Shown here: positions 39,449 through 48,754 of the stretch, one piece after another
Position numbering within the stretch: the first letter of the stretch is position 1
Layout: each line of letters opens with the position of its first letter
DNA from: an uncultured Gammaproteobacteria bacterium
Lineage (GTDB): Bacteria > Pseudomonadota > Gammaproteobacteria > Arenicellales > JAANXG01
NCBI GenBank assembly: GCA_947259705.1
Contig: CAMYNL010000003.1
Location: forward strand, 74,568 to 138,567
Direction of reading: 5' to 3'
DNA: 64,000 nucleotides
The notes under the pieces: generated by a model
What the model saw: the letters and a program-made list of their open reading frames with translations, nothing else
Databases searched by the model: none
What the model was told of the DNA's origin: nothing
Program-made: the position numbers and the translations under genes

Positions 39449-39915
39449 TCCTCCAGATGTTTGACGCGGCGGTACATCTCTCCCGCTTCCAGCCCTGCAA
39501 GCCCTTCCTCGGTGAGGGAGTGCACCAGGATGCGGTCTGCATCCACATCTATGGACACCGTGCCCGGCGTAAGGGTGATGGAATTTGCATAGATTACGCG
39601 GGCGACATCGCCCAATTCAGCCGGCACGTGCCTGACACCGGGGCTGATGGGCAGGGCGGGATGCCAGATGCGCCAGGTGACATCCAGCGTCGACAGGAAC
39701 ACCTGCCACGCCAGCCAGGCCGCATAGTGCAGGCTGCGCCCCAGATGCAGGTGCATGGGCAGGCCCTCTGCGTCCAGCACGTCCTTGCGCAGCGCAATCC
39801 AGACTACGAACGCGCACGAGGCAATTCCCAGACCCAGCAGCAGGGGTTCGTAGATGCCGGACAACAGCAGCCACAACAGCAGCAGGACCATGAACAATAC
39901 TGCGGCACGAAGCAT
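39445..39915 (-). CDS. mrpE: Na+/H+ antiporter subunit E (MrpE/MnhE)
   Basis: 156 aa; first gene of the minus-strand cluster. Two N-terminal helices (about 5-42) and a cytoplasmic domain with 'YANSITLTPGTVSIDVDADRILVHSL' (read in parts), the MrpE signature. ATG 39915. Divergent from the 66-aa/kinase operon across a 125-bp gap that contains the palindrome at 40004-40018. Confidence 0.93.
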   Translation of the reverse strand: MLRAAVLFMVLLLLWLLLSGIYEPLLLGLGIASCAFVVWIALRKDVLDAEGLPMHLHLGRSLHYAAWLAWQVFLSTLDVTWRIWHPALPISPGVRHVPAELGDVARVIYANSITLTPGTVSIDVDADRILVHSLTEEGLAGLEAGEMYRRVKHLEE

Positions 39916-40003
39916 GTTCTTCTTAATCTACGGCGTGTTTCGACAGGAGTTACGCCATCCAAGTTTACCTTTGGCGGGGAGGCAGGGTAAGTCTGTCCGC
40001 TGC

Positions 40004-40018
40004 GTTACGTTTCGTAAC
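40004..40018. promoter_or_regulatory. Palindromic operator, copy 1 (GTTACGTTTCGTAAC)
   Basis: A perfect inverted repeat GTTACG-TTT-CGTAAC, within TGC...ACA, between the divergent mrpE and 66-aa genes. It is the exact reverse complement of the copy at 44574-44588. Probably bound by the NtrC-type regulator encoded between them (inference). Confidence 0.7.
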
Positions 40019-40040
40019 AGCTTCTGGTAAGCTTGCCCGG

Positions 40041-40241
40041 ATGGCGAGGCCGAATCAACCGGGGCGAGCGGTGGAACGGGCGCTGCTAGTGCTGGCGCTG
40101 ACCCTGGGCCTGTTCGCCTCGCCGGTCATCTATGTCTGGGCGCGGGACGGCAGCCCCTGGTACCTCGTCTATCTGCTGTGGCTGGCCGTCATCATGCTCG
40201 GCGGATGGGTGGGGCGAGGCAGCCGCGGTCATGACATTTAG
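40041..40241 (+). CDS. Small membrane protein, 66 aa, ahead of symporter-kinase
   Basis: ATG 40041; basic N-terminus, two hydrophobic segments (about 13-31 and 40-56), basic tail ('GRGSRGHDI'). Overlaps the kinase gene by 11 bp, so translation is coupled. I recognise no named family; small proteins at this place may assist kinase insertion or sensing, which is inference. The palindrome ends 22 bp before the start codon. Confidence 0.75.
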   Translation: MARPNQPGRAVERALLVLALTLGLFASPVIYVWARDGSPWYLVYLLWLAVIMLGGWVGRGSRGHDI

Positions 40242-43227
40242 CCTCAGCTACCTGTTTCTCGCGGCATTGGTGTATCTATCACTGCTGTTCCTCGTCGCCT
40301 ATGCGACCGAACACAACTGGATCCCGAACCGCATCGCCCGTCATCCGCTGACCTACGTACTGTCGTTGGGAGTTTATGCGACATCCTGGACCTACTATGG
40401 CAGCGTCGGCTTCGCGGACAGCCAGGGCTACAGCTTCCTGACTATCTACCTGGGCGTTACCGTGGCCTTCATGATGACGCCGATTCTGCTGCAGCCCATC
40501 CTGCGGCTGGTTCGGGAATACCAGCTCACTTCCCCGGCGGACCTATTTGCCTTCCGCTTTCGCAGCCAGCTTGCCGGCATCATGGTGACGCTGTTCATGA
40601 CGGCGGGTACGCTGCCGTATCTGGCGCTGCAGATCAGAGCGGTTACGGAGTCGGTACAGGTGTTGACCCAGGAGGCGACGCCGAGAGTACTGGCGTTGGG
40701 GTTCTGCGTCACCCTGATATTGTTCGCGATCCTGTTCGGCGCGCGCCACATCTCACCACGTGAGAAGCACGAAGGCCTGGTGGTGGCGATCGCCTTCGAG
40801 TCGCTGATCAAGCTGCTGGCGCTTTTGATGGTGGGCACGTTCGCCCTGTTCGGGGTGTTCGGCGGACCCGCGGGGCTGGGGCTGTGGCTGGAACAGCACC
40901 CGGAAGCCCTGGCGGCACTCTATCAGCCGGCACGCGAAGGACCGTGGGCGACCTTGATGTTCCTCGCCTTCGCCGCCGCGTTCCTGCTGCCTCGCCAGTT
41001 CCACATGACTTTCACCGAGAACATCGAGCCGCGCTCGCTGCAGGTCGCGAGCTGGGGATTTCCGCTCTACCTGCTGCTGTTGAATCTCACCTTGCCGGTA
41101 ATACTATGGGCGGGCCATGCGCTGCAGGTGCCCACCGAGGCGGATTACTTCGTGCTCGGTGTCACCCTTGACAGCGGCTCCAACCTGATGACGGTGCTGG
41201 CGTTCGTCGGCGGCGTCTCTGCCGCCAGCGCAATGATGATCGTCACCACGGTGGCGCTGTCGGCAATGTGCGTAAATCATCTCATCCTGCCCGCGAGTTT
41301 CCCGGACCCCACGGTGAACCTTTACCGGTGGCTGTTGTGGGGTCGACGCATCGTGATTGCGCTGCTGGTCATGGCCGGCTATGCCTTTTATCGCATGCTC
41401 GAGCACAACCAGGGGCTGGTCGAACTGGGGCTGATCTCCTTCGTGGCGGTGGCGCAACTCGTGCCGGGCGTGGTCGGCCTGCTGTACTGGCCCAGGGCCA
41501 ATCGCTACGGCTTTCTGGTCGGGCTGTGTGGCGGCGGGCTGGTGTGGTTGGTGACCCTGGTGGCGCCGCTGCTAGAAGCTTCGGGCCAGCTCAATACCGG
41601 CTTTTCCCTGGCCCCGTGGCTGAGCTACACCGGACAGGATAAGTGGACCTTCGTTACGTTCTGGTCGCTGGCGGTGAATACGGCACTGTTTGTGGCGGTA
41701 TCGATCGCCACGCGCCAGACCGTGGAGGAGGAAGAGGCGGCCCGTGCCTGCACGCTGGAGACGTACAGTCCGCGGTTTGGCGTTCTGCGTGCCGCCTCCC
41801 CCGATGAGTTCACCGACGAGCTGGCGCCGTTGGTGGGCGGGGAGATGGCACGAAAGGAAGTCGAACAGGCATTGCAGGACCTCGAAATGGAACGGTCGGA
41901 AACACGTCCTCCGCAGTTGCGCCGACTCAGGGATCGCATCGAACGGAACCTGTCGGGTTTAATGGGGCCCGAACTTGCACGCATGGTAGTCAACCAGCAG
42001 TTACGCATGGACTCGAAATCACAGACCGTGTTCGCTGACACCATCCGCATGGTGGAGGAACGGCTGGAAGATTCGCGCACGCGACTACGCGGGCTGGCCG
42101 CCGAACTGGACTCTCTGCGCCGTTACCATCGCCAGGTTTTGCAGGAACTCCCGGTCGGGGTGTGTGCGGTGGGCCCTGGCGGTGAAATCCTGATCTGGAA
42201 TGACGCCATGGCGTCCATCGCCGACGTTTCGCCGGTCGACGCTCTGGGTATCAGGGTGGACGCCTTGCCGGCACCCTGGGACACCGTGTTCTCCGAGTCG
42301 CTGCGGGTGCAGGAGCATGAAGTCAACAAGATGCACATCCGGGTCGCCGGCCGGGCGCGGTGGCTGAGCCTGCACCGTGCGGTGCTGGAAGATATTCCCA
42401 ATGTCTACGATCTGGGCCAGGCACGGCGGGCGCAGTCCGGAAGCGTGGTGCTGGTAGAGGACATGACCGATACGCGGGTGCTGGAGGCGGAGCTGGCTCA
42501 CAGCGAGCGACTGGTGTCCATTGGCCGCCTGGCGGCCGGTGTGGCCCACGAGATCGGCAATCCGGTGACCGGCATCGCCTGCCTGGCTCAGAACCTGCGC
42601 GATGAGTGCAGCGATCCCGAGATTCGCGAGAGTGTCGCGCAGATCCTGGAGCAGACTCAACGCATTAACGCCATCGTGCGCTCCCTGGTGGGCTTCAGTC
42701 ACAGCGGACATCGCGGTGAAGCAGGCCTCAGCGAATTCAACCTGCGAGAGTGCGTGGAGGAGGCGATCAGGCTGGTCAAGCTCAGCGACAGCGGCAAGCA
42801 GGTGAGCTACCGTAATCGATGCACGCCTTCGTTCGCGCTGCACGGAGACCGCCAGCGCCTGCTGCAGGTGTTCGTGAACGTTCTAACCAACGCCTGCCAG
42901 GCGTCGCGGCCGGAATCCATTGTCGACATCGTCAGCGAAGCCGCGGACGGTTGGATCGATATCAAGGTGCGGGACAGCGGTCTTGGTATTGAGCCTGACC
43001 AGCTGGACCGTGTGTTCGAGCCCTTCTTCACAACCAAGGACCCCGGCGAGGGCACCGGGCTCGGGCTCGCCTTGAGCTACCGCATCGTGCAGGATCACGG
43101 CGGGCATATCTCGGTCGACAGCAACTATGGAATAGGGACGGAGGTCTGCATCCGGCTGGCCAACCCCGATCCAGGCAGCGCATCTCCGGGACAGGAAATC
43201 GATGAGCAGAATACTGGTACTGGATGA
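40231..43227 (+). CDS. Sensor histidine kinase with sodium:solute symporter domain
   Basis: 998 aa. N-terminal symporter-like membrane domain of about 13 helices (about 1-500), a cytoplasmic helical linker, a PAS-like domain (about 640-750, '[21 protein letters not shown]' in part), and a HisKA/HATPase core. The phosphorylated His773 lies in '[13 protein letters not shown]'; N-box '[13 protein letters not shown]', G1 '[10 protein letters not shown]', F/G2 'FEPFFTTKD...GTGLGL'. Architecture as in the CbrA/CrbS/MxtR kinases, which sense or respond to carbon sources. ATG 40231. Overlaps the regulator gene by 26 bp. Whether it transports anything is unknown. Confidence 0.93.
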   Translation: MTFSLSYLFLAALVYLSLLFLVAYATEHNWIPNRIARHPLTYVLSLGVYATSWTYYGSVGFADSQGYSFLTIYLGVTVAFMMTPILLQPILRLVREYQLTSPADLFAFRFRSQLAGIMVTLFMTAGTLPYLALQIRAVTESVQVLTQEATPRVLALGFCVTLILFAILFGARHISPREKHEGLVVAIAFESLIKLLALLMVGTFALFGVFGGPAGLGLWLEQHPEALAALYQPAREGPWATLMFLAFAAAFLLPRQFHMTFTENIEPRSLQVASWGFPLYLLLLNLTLPVILWAGHALQVPTEADYFVLGVTLDSGSNLMTVLAFVGGVSAASAMMIVTTVALSAMCVNHLILPASFPDPTVNLYRWLLWGRRIVIALLVMAGYAFYRMLEHNQGLVELGLISFVAVAQLVPGVVGLLYWPRANRYGFLVGLCGGGLVWLVTLVAPLLEASGQLNTGFSLAPWLSYTGQDKWTFVTFWSLAVNTALFVAVSIATRQTVEEEEAARACTLETYSPRFGVLRAASPDEFTDELAPLVGGEMARKEVEQALQDLEMERSETRPPQLRRLRDRIERNLSGLMGPELARMVVNQQLRMDSKSQTVFADTIRMVEERLEDSRTRLRGLAAELDSLRRYHRQVLQELPVGVCAVGPGGEILIWNDAMASIADVSPVDALGIRVDALPAPWDTVFSESLRVQEHEVNKMHIRVAGRARWLSLHRAVLEDIPNVYDLGQARRAQSGSVVLVEDMTDTRVLEAELAHSERLVSIGRLAAGVAHEIGNPVTGIACLAQNLRDECSDPEIRESVAQILEQTQRINAIVRSLVGFSHSGHRGEAGLSEFNLRECVEEAIRLVKLSDSGKQVSYRNRCTPSFALHGDRQRLLQVFVNVLTNACQASRPESIVDIVSEAADGWIDIKVRDSGLGIEPDQLDRVFEPFFTTKDPGEGTGLGLALSYRIVQDHGGHISVDSNYGIGTEVCIRLANPDPGSASPGQEIDEQNTGTG

Positions 43228-44530
43228 CGAGGCGGTGATCCGCGCGGCCCTGCAGCGGCTGTTGGTCCGCCACGGACACGACGTGGCAGTGGCGGGTTCG
43301 GTGGCGGAGGCGGAGGCGGACTGCGATCTCGCGACCTTCGATCTGGTGATCGCGGACCTGCGGCTTCCAGGAGCGCCCGGTACCGAGATCATCGGCAAGT
43401 GCAACGGCACCCCGGTGCTGATTATGACCAGTTACGCCAGCGTAAAGTCTGCGGTGGAATCCATGCGCATGGGTGCCGTGGACTATATCGCCAAGCCCTT
43501 CGATCATGACGAGATGATCATGGTCACCGACCGGATCCTGAAGGAGTCACGGCTGCAGCGCCAGAATGCGGCATTGCGGTCGGTGGTACAGCGGGAATAT
43601 CCAGTGACCGGCATGATCGGCAACTGCGCACCGATGCGCGAGGTATTCGATCGCATTCAGAAAGTGGCGCCAACGGACGCCAACGTCATCATCCTCGGGG
43701 CGTCCGGTACCGGCAAGGAACTGGTGGCACGGGCGATCCACGAAGCCAGCGGGCGCAGTGATGCGCCGATCATTGCCGTGAACTGCGGCGCCATACCGGA
43801 CGAACTCATCGAGTCGGAGCTGTTCGGGCATGAGCGCGGGGCCTTCACCGGCGCCGTGGGGACGCGGGAGGGTCTGGTGGAGGCGGCGGATGGCGGAACG
43901 CTTTTTTTGGACGAAATCGCGGAGCTGCCACTCACCGCCCAGACCGGCCTGCTGCGGGTGTTGCAGGACGGCGAGATCCGTCGTGTCGGCTCCACCGCTA
44001 CCCGCAAGGTGGATGTGCGGGTGCTGGCGGCCACCCACAGGAACCTCGACCAGCGGGTTGCCGCCCACCGCTTTCGCGAGGACCTGTTTTTCCGGCTGCG
44101 GGTGATGGAGATCCAGCTGCCGCCGTTGCGCGAGCGGGCCGAGGACATCGAGGCGCTGGCGGATTACCTACTGGAGCGGGCCTGCGAGCAGTCCAACAGG
44201 CCGCTCATGGATTTCAGCCCCGGGGCCCTGGCGCTGATCAAGAGCCACGCCTGGCCGGGCAATGTCCGGGAACTCGAAAACGCGATCGAGCGCGCCGTCA
44301 TCCTATCGGACCAGTCGGTAATCAGCGCCGACATCCTGGCCATCAGTCCCAGGACGGGCACACCCACGCGGGACACCGCCGAACGCGAGTCCCTCGATGA
44401 CTACTTTCGCCGCTTTGTACTGGATAACGAAAACGAACTCACGGAAACGGAAGTGGCGCGGCGCCTCGGCATCAGCCGCAAGACGCTGTGGGAGCGGCGT
44501 CAGCGGCTGGGCATCCCACGCCGGCGTTGA
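43202..44530 (+). CDS. Sigma-54-dependent response regulator (NtrC family)
   Basis: 442 aa. Receiver domain with phospho-acceptor Asp52 ('VIADLRLPG') and '[11 protein letters not shown]'. AAA+ domain: Walker A '[15 protein letters not shown]', sigma-54 contact loop GAFTGA (residues 213-218) and '[13 protein letters not shown]'. C-terminal Fis-type HTH '[19 protein letters not shown]'. Partner of the overlapping kinase. Expected targets are sigma-54 promoters; one lies before the downstream symporter, with a matching upstream palindrome. Confidence 0.95.
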   Translation: MSRILVLDDEAVIRAALQRLLVRHGHDVAVAGSVAEAEADCDLATFDLVIADLRLPGAPGTEIIGKCNGTPVLIMTSYASVKSAVESMRMGAVDYIAKPFDHDEMIMVTDRILKESRLQRQNAALRSVVQREYPVTGMIGNCAPMREVFDRIQKVAPTDANVIILGASGTGKELVARAIHEASGRSDAPIIAVNCGAIPDELIESELFGHERGAFTGAVGTREGLVEAADGGTLFLDEIAELPLTAQTGLLRVLQDGEIRRVGSTATRKVDVRVLAATHRNLDQRVAAHRFREDLFFRLRVMEIQLPPLRERAEDIEALADYLLERACEQSNRPLMDFSPGALALIKSHAWPGNVRELENAIERAVILSDQSVISADILAISPRTGTPTRDTAERESLDDYFRRFVLDNENELTETEVARRLGISRKTLWERRQRLGIPRRR

Positions 44531-44573
44531 CGCCGGGTATTGCAGCGCAGCATGTTACGGTTTCCCACTGTGC

Positions 44574-44588
44574 GTTACGAAACGTAAC
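44574..44588. promoter_or_regulatory. Palindromic enhancer site, copy 2 (GTTACGAAACGTAAC)
   Basis: Perfect inverted repeat GTTACG-AAA-CGTAAC inside TGC...ACA, about 100 bp upstream of the predicted symporter transcription start, the usual place for an NtrC-type enhancer. A half-site GTTACG lies at 44553-44558. Matches copy 1 at 40004-40018. Confidence 0.75.
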
Positions 44589-44663
44589 ATCCAGGCCGGG
44601 CGCGCTCCGCATTCGTTTTGGCTAAGCTCCTGAAACCCCTGCGAATTGCGTTGTTTTAAGATC

Positions 44664-44679
44664 CGGTACGTTCCTTGCA
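44664..44679 (+). promoter_or_regulatory. Sigma-54 (-24/-12) promoter of the symporter gene
   Basis: CGGTACG-TTCC-TTGCA matches the sigma-54 consensus TGGCACG-N4-TTGCW, with the invariant GG and GC at the correct spacing. Start of transcription is expected near 44690, giving a leader of about 95 nt. Confidence 0.8.
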
Positions 44680-44785
44680 TCCCGTTGATGGATGGTTTCA
44701 GCCACCGATCAATCCGACGGGAGCCGGGACCGTTAACTAGTTAACTTCCAATTATTCAACCCAATCAATAGGGGGAGCAGCTACG

Positions 44786-46741
44786 ATGGATCCTAAAATC
44801 GTATGGTTGTTCATCTTCGTCTTGCTCTACTGGGCCTACTGCATCTTCTGGGGTATCAAAGGTGCGATGACGGCGAAGACAGCGAGCGACTACTTCATCG
44901 CAGGCCGTCGCCTGTCGTTGTGGGTATTCGTGCTCGCGGCAACCGCAACATCCTTTTCCGGCTGGACGTTCATGGGCCACCCGGGCCTGCTGTATCGGGA
45001 CGGGTTCCAATACGCCTATGCATCGTTCTATGCCATCACCATTCCGTTCACCGGCGTTATGTTCCTGAAACGCCAGTGGATGATCGGCAAGCGCTATGGT
45101 TTCGTGACGCCGGGCGAGATGCTGGCCCACTACTTCCGCGGCGACGGTATCCGTCTGCTCGTGGTACTGGTGGCGCTCATCTTCTCGATCCCGTATCTTG
45201 GCCTGCAGTTGCGCGCATCCGGCTTCCTGTTCAACGTGCTGACTGATGGTCTACTTGGCGTGGAAGCGGGGATGTGGCTGTTGTCCGCGGTGGTGTTCAT
45301 CTATGTGGCGTCCGGCGGTCTGCGCGCGGTGGCCTACGTGGACACCGTGCAGTGCGTCCTGCTGGCGGGCGGCATCGTCGCCATCGGCATCATTGCGATC
45401 ACCTATGTCGGCGGCTTCGAGCAGCTGAACAAGGGTATCGCGGCGCTGGCCTTGTTTGACCAGAACAAGACGCCTGATGGCTACAGTCACTACATCGCTA
45501 TCCCCGGCGTGATCCAGTTCGTTGCCGGTCTCGGGGTCGAGAACCCCTCGGGCGGCGCCTGGACGGGCATTATGGTGCTGACCTACATGTTCGCGCTGAT
45601 GGGCATCCATTCCGCCCCGGCGTTCACCATGTGGGCCTTCTCCAACACCGACCCGCGGCCCTTCGCGCCGCAGCAGGTGTGGGCGTCCTCCTTCGGCATC
45701 GGCATCATCCTGTTCTTGTTCACCGCGTTCCAGGGTCTGGGTGCCCATCTCCTCGGCGCCGACGTCAAGTTCATGGAAGCGCATCCGGAGCTGGTGAACA
45801 ATGTGATGGGTGCAGGCCTGGGCGGCCAAGACCTGATGGAATCCGCCGGCAAGCAAGGCATGCTGGTGCCGCAGCTGATCTACCTGCTGGGCGATGAAGC
45901 GCCCTGGCTGGTGGGACTGTTGTCGGTCTGCGCGCTGGCGGCGATGCAGTCCACCGGTGCTGCGTACATGTCAACCGCCGGCGGTATGCTGACGCGCGAC
46001 CTGCTCAAGCACTTCATCATGCCCAACGCCAGCCATGGCCAGCAGAAGTTCTTCGGCCGCGTCGGCGTCCTGTTCATCGTGCTGGCGGCGCTGGTGGTGG
46101 CGACCACGGCTACCGACGCCCTGGTGCTGCTGGGCGGCCTGGCGGTGGCCTATGGCTTCCAGATGTGGCCGTCGCTGATGGCGATCTGCTATTTCCCCTG
46201 GTTCACCCGCACCGGTGTAACCCTGGGTCTGATCGCCGGTCTCATCGCGGTCACCCTGACCGAGAAGATCGGTGCCCAGTACATGCCCTGGGGCCGCTGG
46301 CCGTGGACCATCCACTCCGCCGGTTGGGGCATCTTTTTCAACCTCGGCATCACGGTGCTGGTTTCGGCGGTAACCCAGAACCAGGGCGACATGGACCACA
46401 AGATGAAGTTCCACAATTTCCTGCGCGAGCATGCCAGTCTGTCGGCCGCCAAGAAGGGTCTGGTGCCGGTGGCATGGATCATCACGCTGGTATGGTTCTT
46501 CTTCGGCATCGGTCCGGGCGCGGTCATCGGCAACACCATCTTTGGTGATCCGAACGACTACGCCACCTGGACCTTCGGCATGCCGTCGATCTGGGCCTGG
46601 CAGCTGTTGTGGTGGGCTCTGGGCGTGTTCATGATGTGGTTCCTGGCCTACAAGATGGAAATGTCCACGGTCCCGGATAAGGAAATCGAGGCACTGTACG
46701 AAGACATCGGCGACACCCACGAGGCCTCCGACGCCGTGTAA
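44786..46741 (+). CDS. Sodium:solute symporter family transporter
   Basis: 651 aa, 13-14 helices; SSS-family uptake carrier using the Na+ gradient. 'ASDYFIAGRRLSLWVFVLA' is the typical TM1-TM2 signature, with 'GGLRAVAYVDTVQCVLLAGG' in mid-protein. Longer than average SSS proteins, with an acidic C-terminus. GGGGGAG precedes ATG 44786. Position behind the SSS-kinase/NtrC pair and near acs suggests a short-chain carboxylate such as acetate as substrate (inference). Ends with a strong terminator. Confidence 0.92.
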   Translation: MDPKIVWLFIFVLLYWAYCIFWGIKGAMTAKTASDYFIAGRRLSLWVFVLAATATSFSGWTFMGHPGLLYRDGFQYAYASFYAITIPFTGVMFLKRQWMIGKRYGFVTPGEMLAHYFRGDGIRLLVVLVALIFSIPYLGLQLRASGFLFNVLTDGLLGVEAGMWLLSAVVFIYVASGGLRAVAYVDTVQCVLLAGGIVAIGIIAITYVGGFEQLNKGIAALALFDQNKTPDGYSHYIAIPGVIQFVAGLGVENPSGGAWTGIMVLTYMFALMGIHSAPAFTMWAFSNTDPRPFAPQQVWASSFGIGIILFLFTAFQGLGAHLLGADVKFMEAHPELVNNVMGAGLGGQDLMESAGKQGMLVPQLIYLLGDEAPWLVGLLSVCALAAMQSTGAAYMSTAGGMLTRDLLKHFIMPNASHGQQKFFGRVGVLFIVLAALVVATTATDALVLLGGLAVAYGFQMWPSLMAICYFPWFTRTGVTLGLIAGLIAVTLTEKIGAQYMPWGRWPWTIHSAGWGIFFNLGITVLVSAVTQNQGDMDHKMKFHNFLREHASLSAAKKGLVPVAWIITLVWFFFGIGPGAVIGNTIFGDPNDYATWTFGMPSIWAWQLLWWALGVFMMWFLAYKMEMSTVPDKEIEALYEDIGDTHEASDAV

Positions 46742-46767
46742 CGTCGACCTTTGTCTGTTGTGTAGCT

Positions 46768-46800
46768 AAGGGGGAGGGGAGACCCTCCCCCTTTCTTTTC
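46768..46800 (+). terminator. Strong intrinsic terminator after symporter
   Basis: AAGGGGGAGGG-GAGA-CCCTCCCCCTT (46768-46793) is a perfect 11-bp stem with a 4-nt loop, followed by TCTTTTC. It separates the symporter transcript from the downstream small genes. Confidence 0.92.
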
Positions 46801-46857
46801 GGGTAACGGGAGGCCGACCGTTTTCTCCCTGTGGTCTGAACCGTTACAATCCCGCCT

Positions 46858-47091
46858 ATGCTCGTGTTCTGGATGTGGGTGTTTCTGCTGGCGGCGCTGC
46901 TGTTCTACCCGGTTTCGAAACTGATCTGGGTGATCAGCGTCAGGCGCGAGCAGCGCAAACTCAAGAAGGAACTGAGCGAGATGGAGCTGACGGCCCAAAA
47001 GCAGCGGGCCCGCTTCCTGGCCATATTACTGTGCTTTTTCTTTTCCGTTTTCTACAACATCGCGCGCCTGGGGTTCCCTACGAGTGGATGA
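46858..47091 (+). CDS. Small membrane protein, 77 aa
   Basis: ATG 46858. Two hydrophobic helices (about 2-26 and 54-68) separated by a highly charged helical stretch ('RREQRKLKKELSEMEL') likely to form a coiled coil. No family recognised. TACAAT at 46845-46850 is a -10-like hexamer so close that the message could be nearly leaderless, but no -35 is evident. Overlaps the TPR gene by 8 bp, pointing to a joint function. Confidence 0.7.
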   Translation: MLVFWMWVFLLAALLFYPVSKLIWVISVRREQRKLKKELSEMELTAQKQRARFLAILLCFFFSVFYNIARLGFPTSG

Positions 47092-47662
47092 CAAACTATA
47101 CCGGGTCCTGAAGTATGTTGCCGTCGTCATGGTCGTGGCCTGGCTGGGATTCACCGTCTATGACAGTTTCTTCCGCGAATACAGCCCGGGTGAACACGCC
47201 TATCATGCGGGCAGCAAGCATTTCGAGGACGGCGAATACAGAGAGGCGTTGGCGCAGTACGACGCCGCGCTGGAGCAGGAACCCGATGCGCCCTACCTGC
47301 TTCGTGCCCGGGCGCGGACGTTGATGCAACTGGGGCGGAACGAGGAGGCGCTCCGCGAGTACAACCGGGCGATAGACCTGCTGCCCTACTTCGGCGGCGC
47401 CTATGCCAACCGGGGCATCCTGCAGGACCGCATGGGGAACTACGAGCAGGCGATCGCGGATTACGAAAAGGCGCTGTCGCTGGACGAGGAGCTTGGTGAG
47501 GGACCGCATTGGCTGGTTCGCTTTCTGCGCAATGAGCCAGAGAAACCGCCCACGATCAGGGACCGAGCCGCGTACCTGAAGCAAGAACTGGCTAAGCCAC
47601 CGCAGGAGCGGGTACTGCGGGTGCCGGAGATCGACGCGGCGCAGCGTACCTACAAGAAGTGA
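47084..47662 (+). CDS. Membrane-anchored TPR protein
   Basis: 192 aa from GTG 47084. One N-terminal helix (about 8-26), then about three TPR units (about 44-145): 'GSKHFEDGEYREALAQYDAAL', 'RARTLMQLGRNEEALREYNRAI' and 'NRGILQDRMGNYEQAIADYEKAL' (each a degenerate 34-residue repeat). A protein-interaction scaffold, probably facing the periplasm given the anchor. Overlaps the 77-aa gene; together they sit between the symporter and acs. Confidence 0.85.
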   Translation: MDDKLYRVLKYVAVVMVVAWLGFTVYDSFFREYSPGEHAYHAGSKHFEDGEYREALAQYDAALEQEPDAPYLLRARARTLMQLGRNEEALREYNRAIDLLPYFGGAYANRGILQDRMGNYEQAIADYEKALSLDEELGEGPHWLVRFLRNEPEKPPTIRDRAAYLKQELAKPPQERVLRVPEIDAAQRTYKK

Positions 47663-47724
47663 TTCACGGTTGAAGCCGCCGTGACGCCGGTCCCATCGTC
47701 AGCGGGTGGGCGGTCAGAATCGGG

Positions 47725-47907
47725 TCAGAACAGTTCCAGTACGTCGAAAAACAGAAAACGCGTGCAGAACAGCAAGGCGATACAGCCGAACAGCAGGTGC
47801 CCGATCTCGGTGTCCCCATTCTCATCGCGATAGGTGATGCCGTGATAGGCAATGGCGCCGGTGACGCCTACCAACACGATGTTCTTCAGGGTTTCGTACT
47901 CTTCCAT
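47725..47907 (-). CDS. Small membrane protein, 60 aa
   Basis: ATG 47907 (MEEYETLKNIVLVGVTG), with GGAG 2 bp upstream. Two hydrophobic segments (about 8-22 and 36-58) around a short acidic loop ('RDENGDTEIG'). No family recognised. Convergent with the TPR gene. Longer frames upstream are Arg/Pro-rich and unlikely. Confidence 0.6.
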   Translation of the reverse strand: MEEYETLKNIVLVGVTGAIAYHGITYRDENGDTEIGHLLFGCIALLFCTRFLFFDVLELF

Positions 47908-47981
47908 CGCTCCGCCCGGCCTGGAAAGCCGCATTATACGCGGACTGCGGCGGCGGTGTTGAGCCTGCCCCGGCCAGGACG

Positions 47982-48398
47982 TCAATAGCAGGGTGGGAAG
48001 TAGCACTGGCGGAACACCGTCAGGATTTCCTCCGGGATCGTGTAGACGAATGCCGTAAGCAGGAAAAACACCGCCAGCAGGGTCGCCGTGTAGAGTTTGG
48101 CGATCAGCATCATGCGTGCGCTCGGCAGCCGTCGCCATACGCCGAAGTTCTTAGGGTCCAGCTTGCCCTGGGCGTCGAGTTTGAGAATCTTGCGGGCGAA
48201 GTGGCGTACCCAGTTCGGGATGCGGTTGGCGAACATGTAGGCGGCGAAATGTTTCTCGATGAGGGCCTCGTCCGCCTTGCGGCCGTGCCAGTCGTGGAAG
48301 GCCAGCTCGAAGAATCGGAACTCGGTGACTTCCAGCACCGACGATGCGTCGAGCAGGCTCACTACATCGGCGTGCAAATGGCGATTGAAGTAGTCCAA
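47982..48398 (-). CDS. Hypothetical protein with C-terminal membrane helix, 138 aa
   Basis: Starts at TTG 48398 (LDYFNRHLHADVVSLLD); no ATG fits. Mostly soluble and aromatic-rich for about 100 residues ('FFELAFHDWHGRK', 'NWVRHFARKILKL'), then one membrane helix (about 103-123) and a short tail with two Cys near the end. I do not recognise the family. Divergent from acs, so it may share its control region. Confidence 0.6.
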   Translation of the reverse strand: MDYFNRHLHADVVSLLDASSVLEVTEFRFFELAFHDWHGRKADEALIEKHFAAYMFANRIPNWVRHFARKILKLDAQGKLDPKNFGVWRRLPSARMMLIAKLYTATLLAVFFLLTAFVYTIPEEILTVFRQCYFPPCY

Positions 48399-48754
48399 GT
48401 TTCCCGGTCGGTCCCGTTGAGTTGTCGTGGCGTGTCGATGGAGGACGAGATATAGACAAGTTTAGCATTGAGACCGCTGCACTCGGGGAGAGGTTCCGCC
48501 AGTCGCGGGCCGACGGCCGGACCCGGTATTAGACATCTTTTTGATGAGCCTATAAAATCCGCTTACTTTCGCGCTGGGCCGCGTCAGCCGACGCGTGCCA
48601 ACCAGTATCATGACAAGCTAGTAACCCTCGCCGCTGCGCGCCACCCGGGCCAGCGGCCGGCGCGGATCATGTTTCCAGCGGGGCCCCGCCGGAAGTGGAG
48701 GAACAGGCGACACTGGCAGTCCCGCTTAAGCCCGATTCATCGAAGGAGCACAAA
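48399..48754 (+). other. 356-bp non-coding region upstream of acs
   Basis: Divergent control region between the 138-aa gene and acs. Contains the sigma-70-like promoter listed next. I see no copy of the GTTACG-N3-CGTAAC palindrome and no sigma-54 element here. No convincing small gene. Confidence 0.5.
48530..48558 (+). promoter_or_regulatory. Candidate sigma-70 promoter of acs
   Basis: TAGACA (48530-48535) and TAAAAT (48553-48558, within CTATAAAATC) have a 17-bp spacer; each matches five of six consensus bases. Predicted start near 48565 leaves a leader of about 190 nt. Confidence 0.5.

Noticed and set aside
48399-48754. Search for the GTTACG-N3-CGTAAC palindrome or sigma-54 promoter before acs
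   Set aside because: Neither is present; direct control of acs by the nearby regulator is not supported by sequence here.
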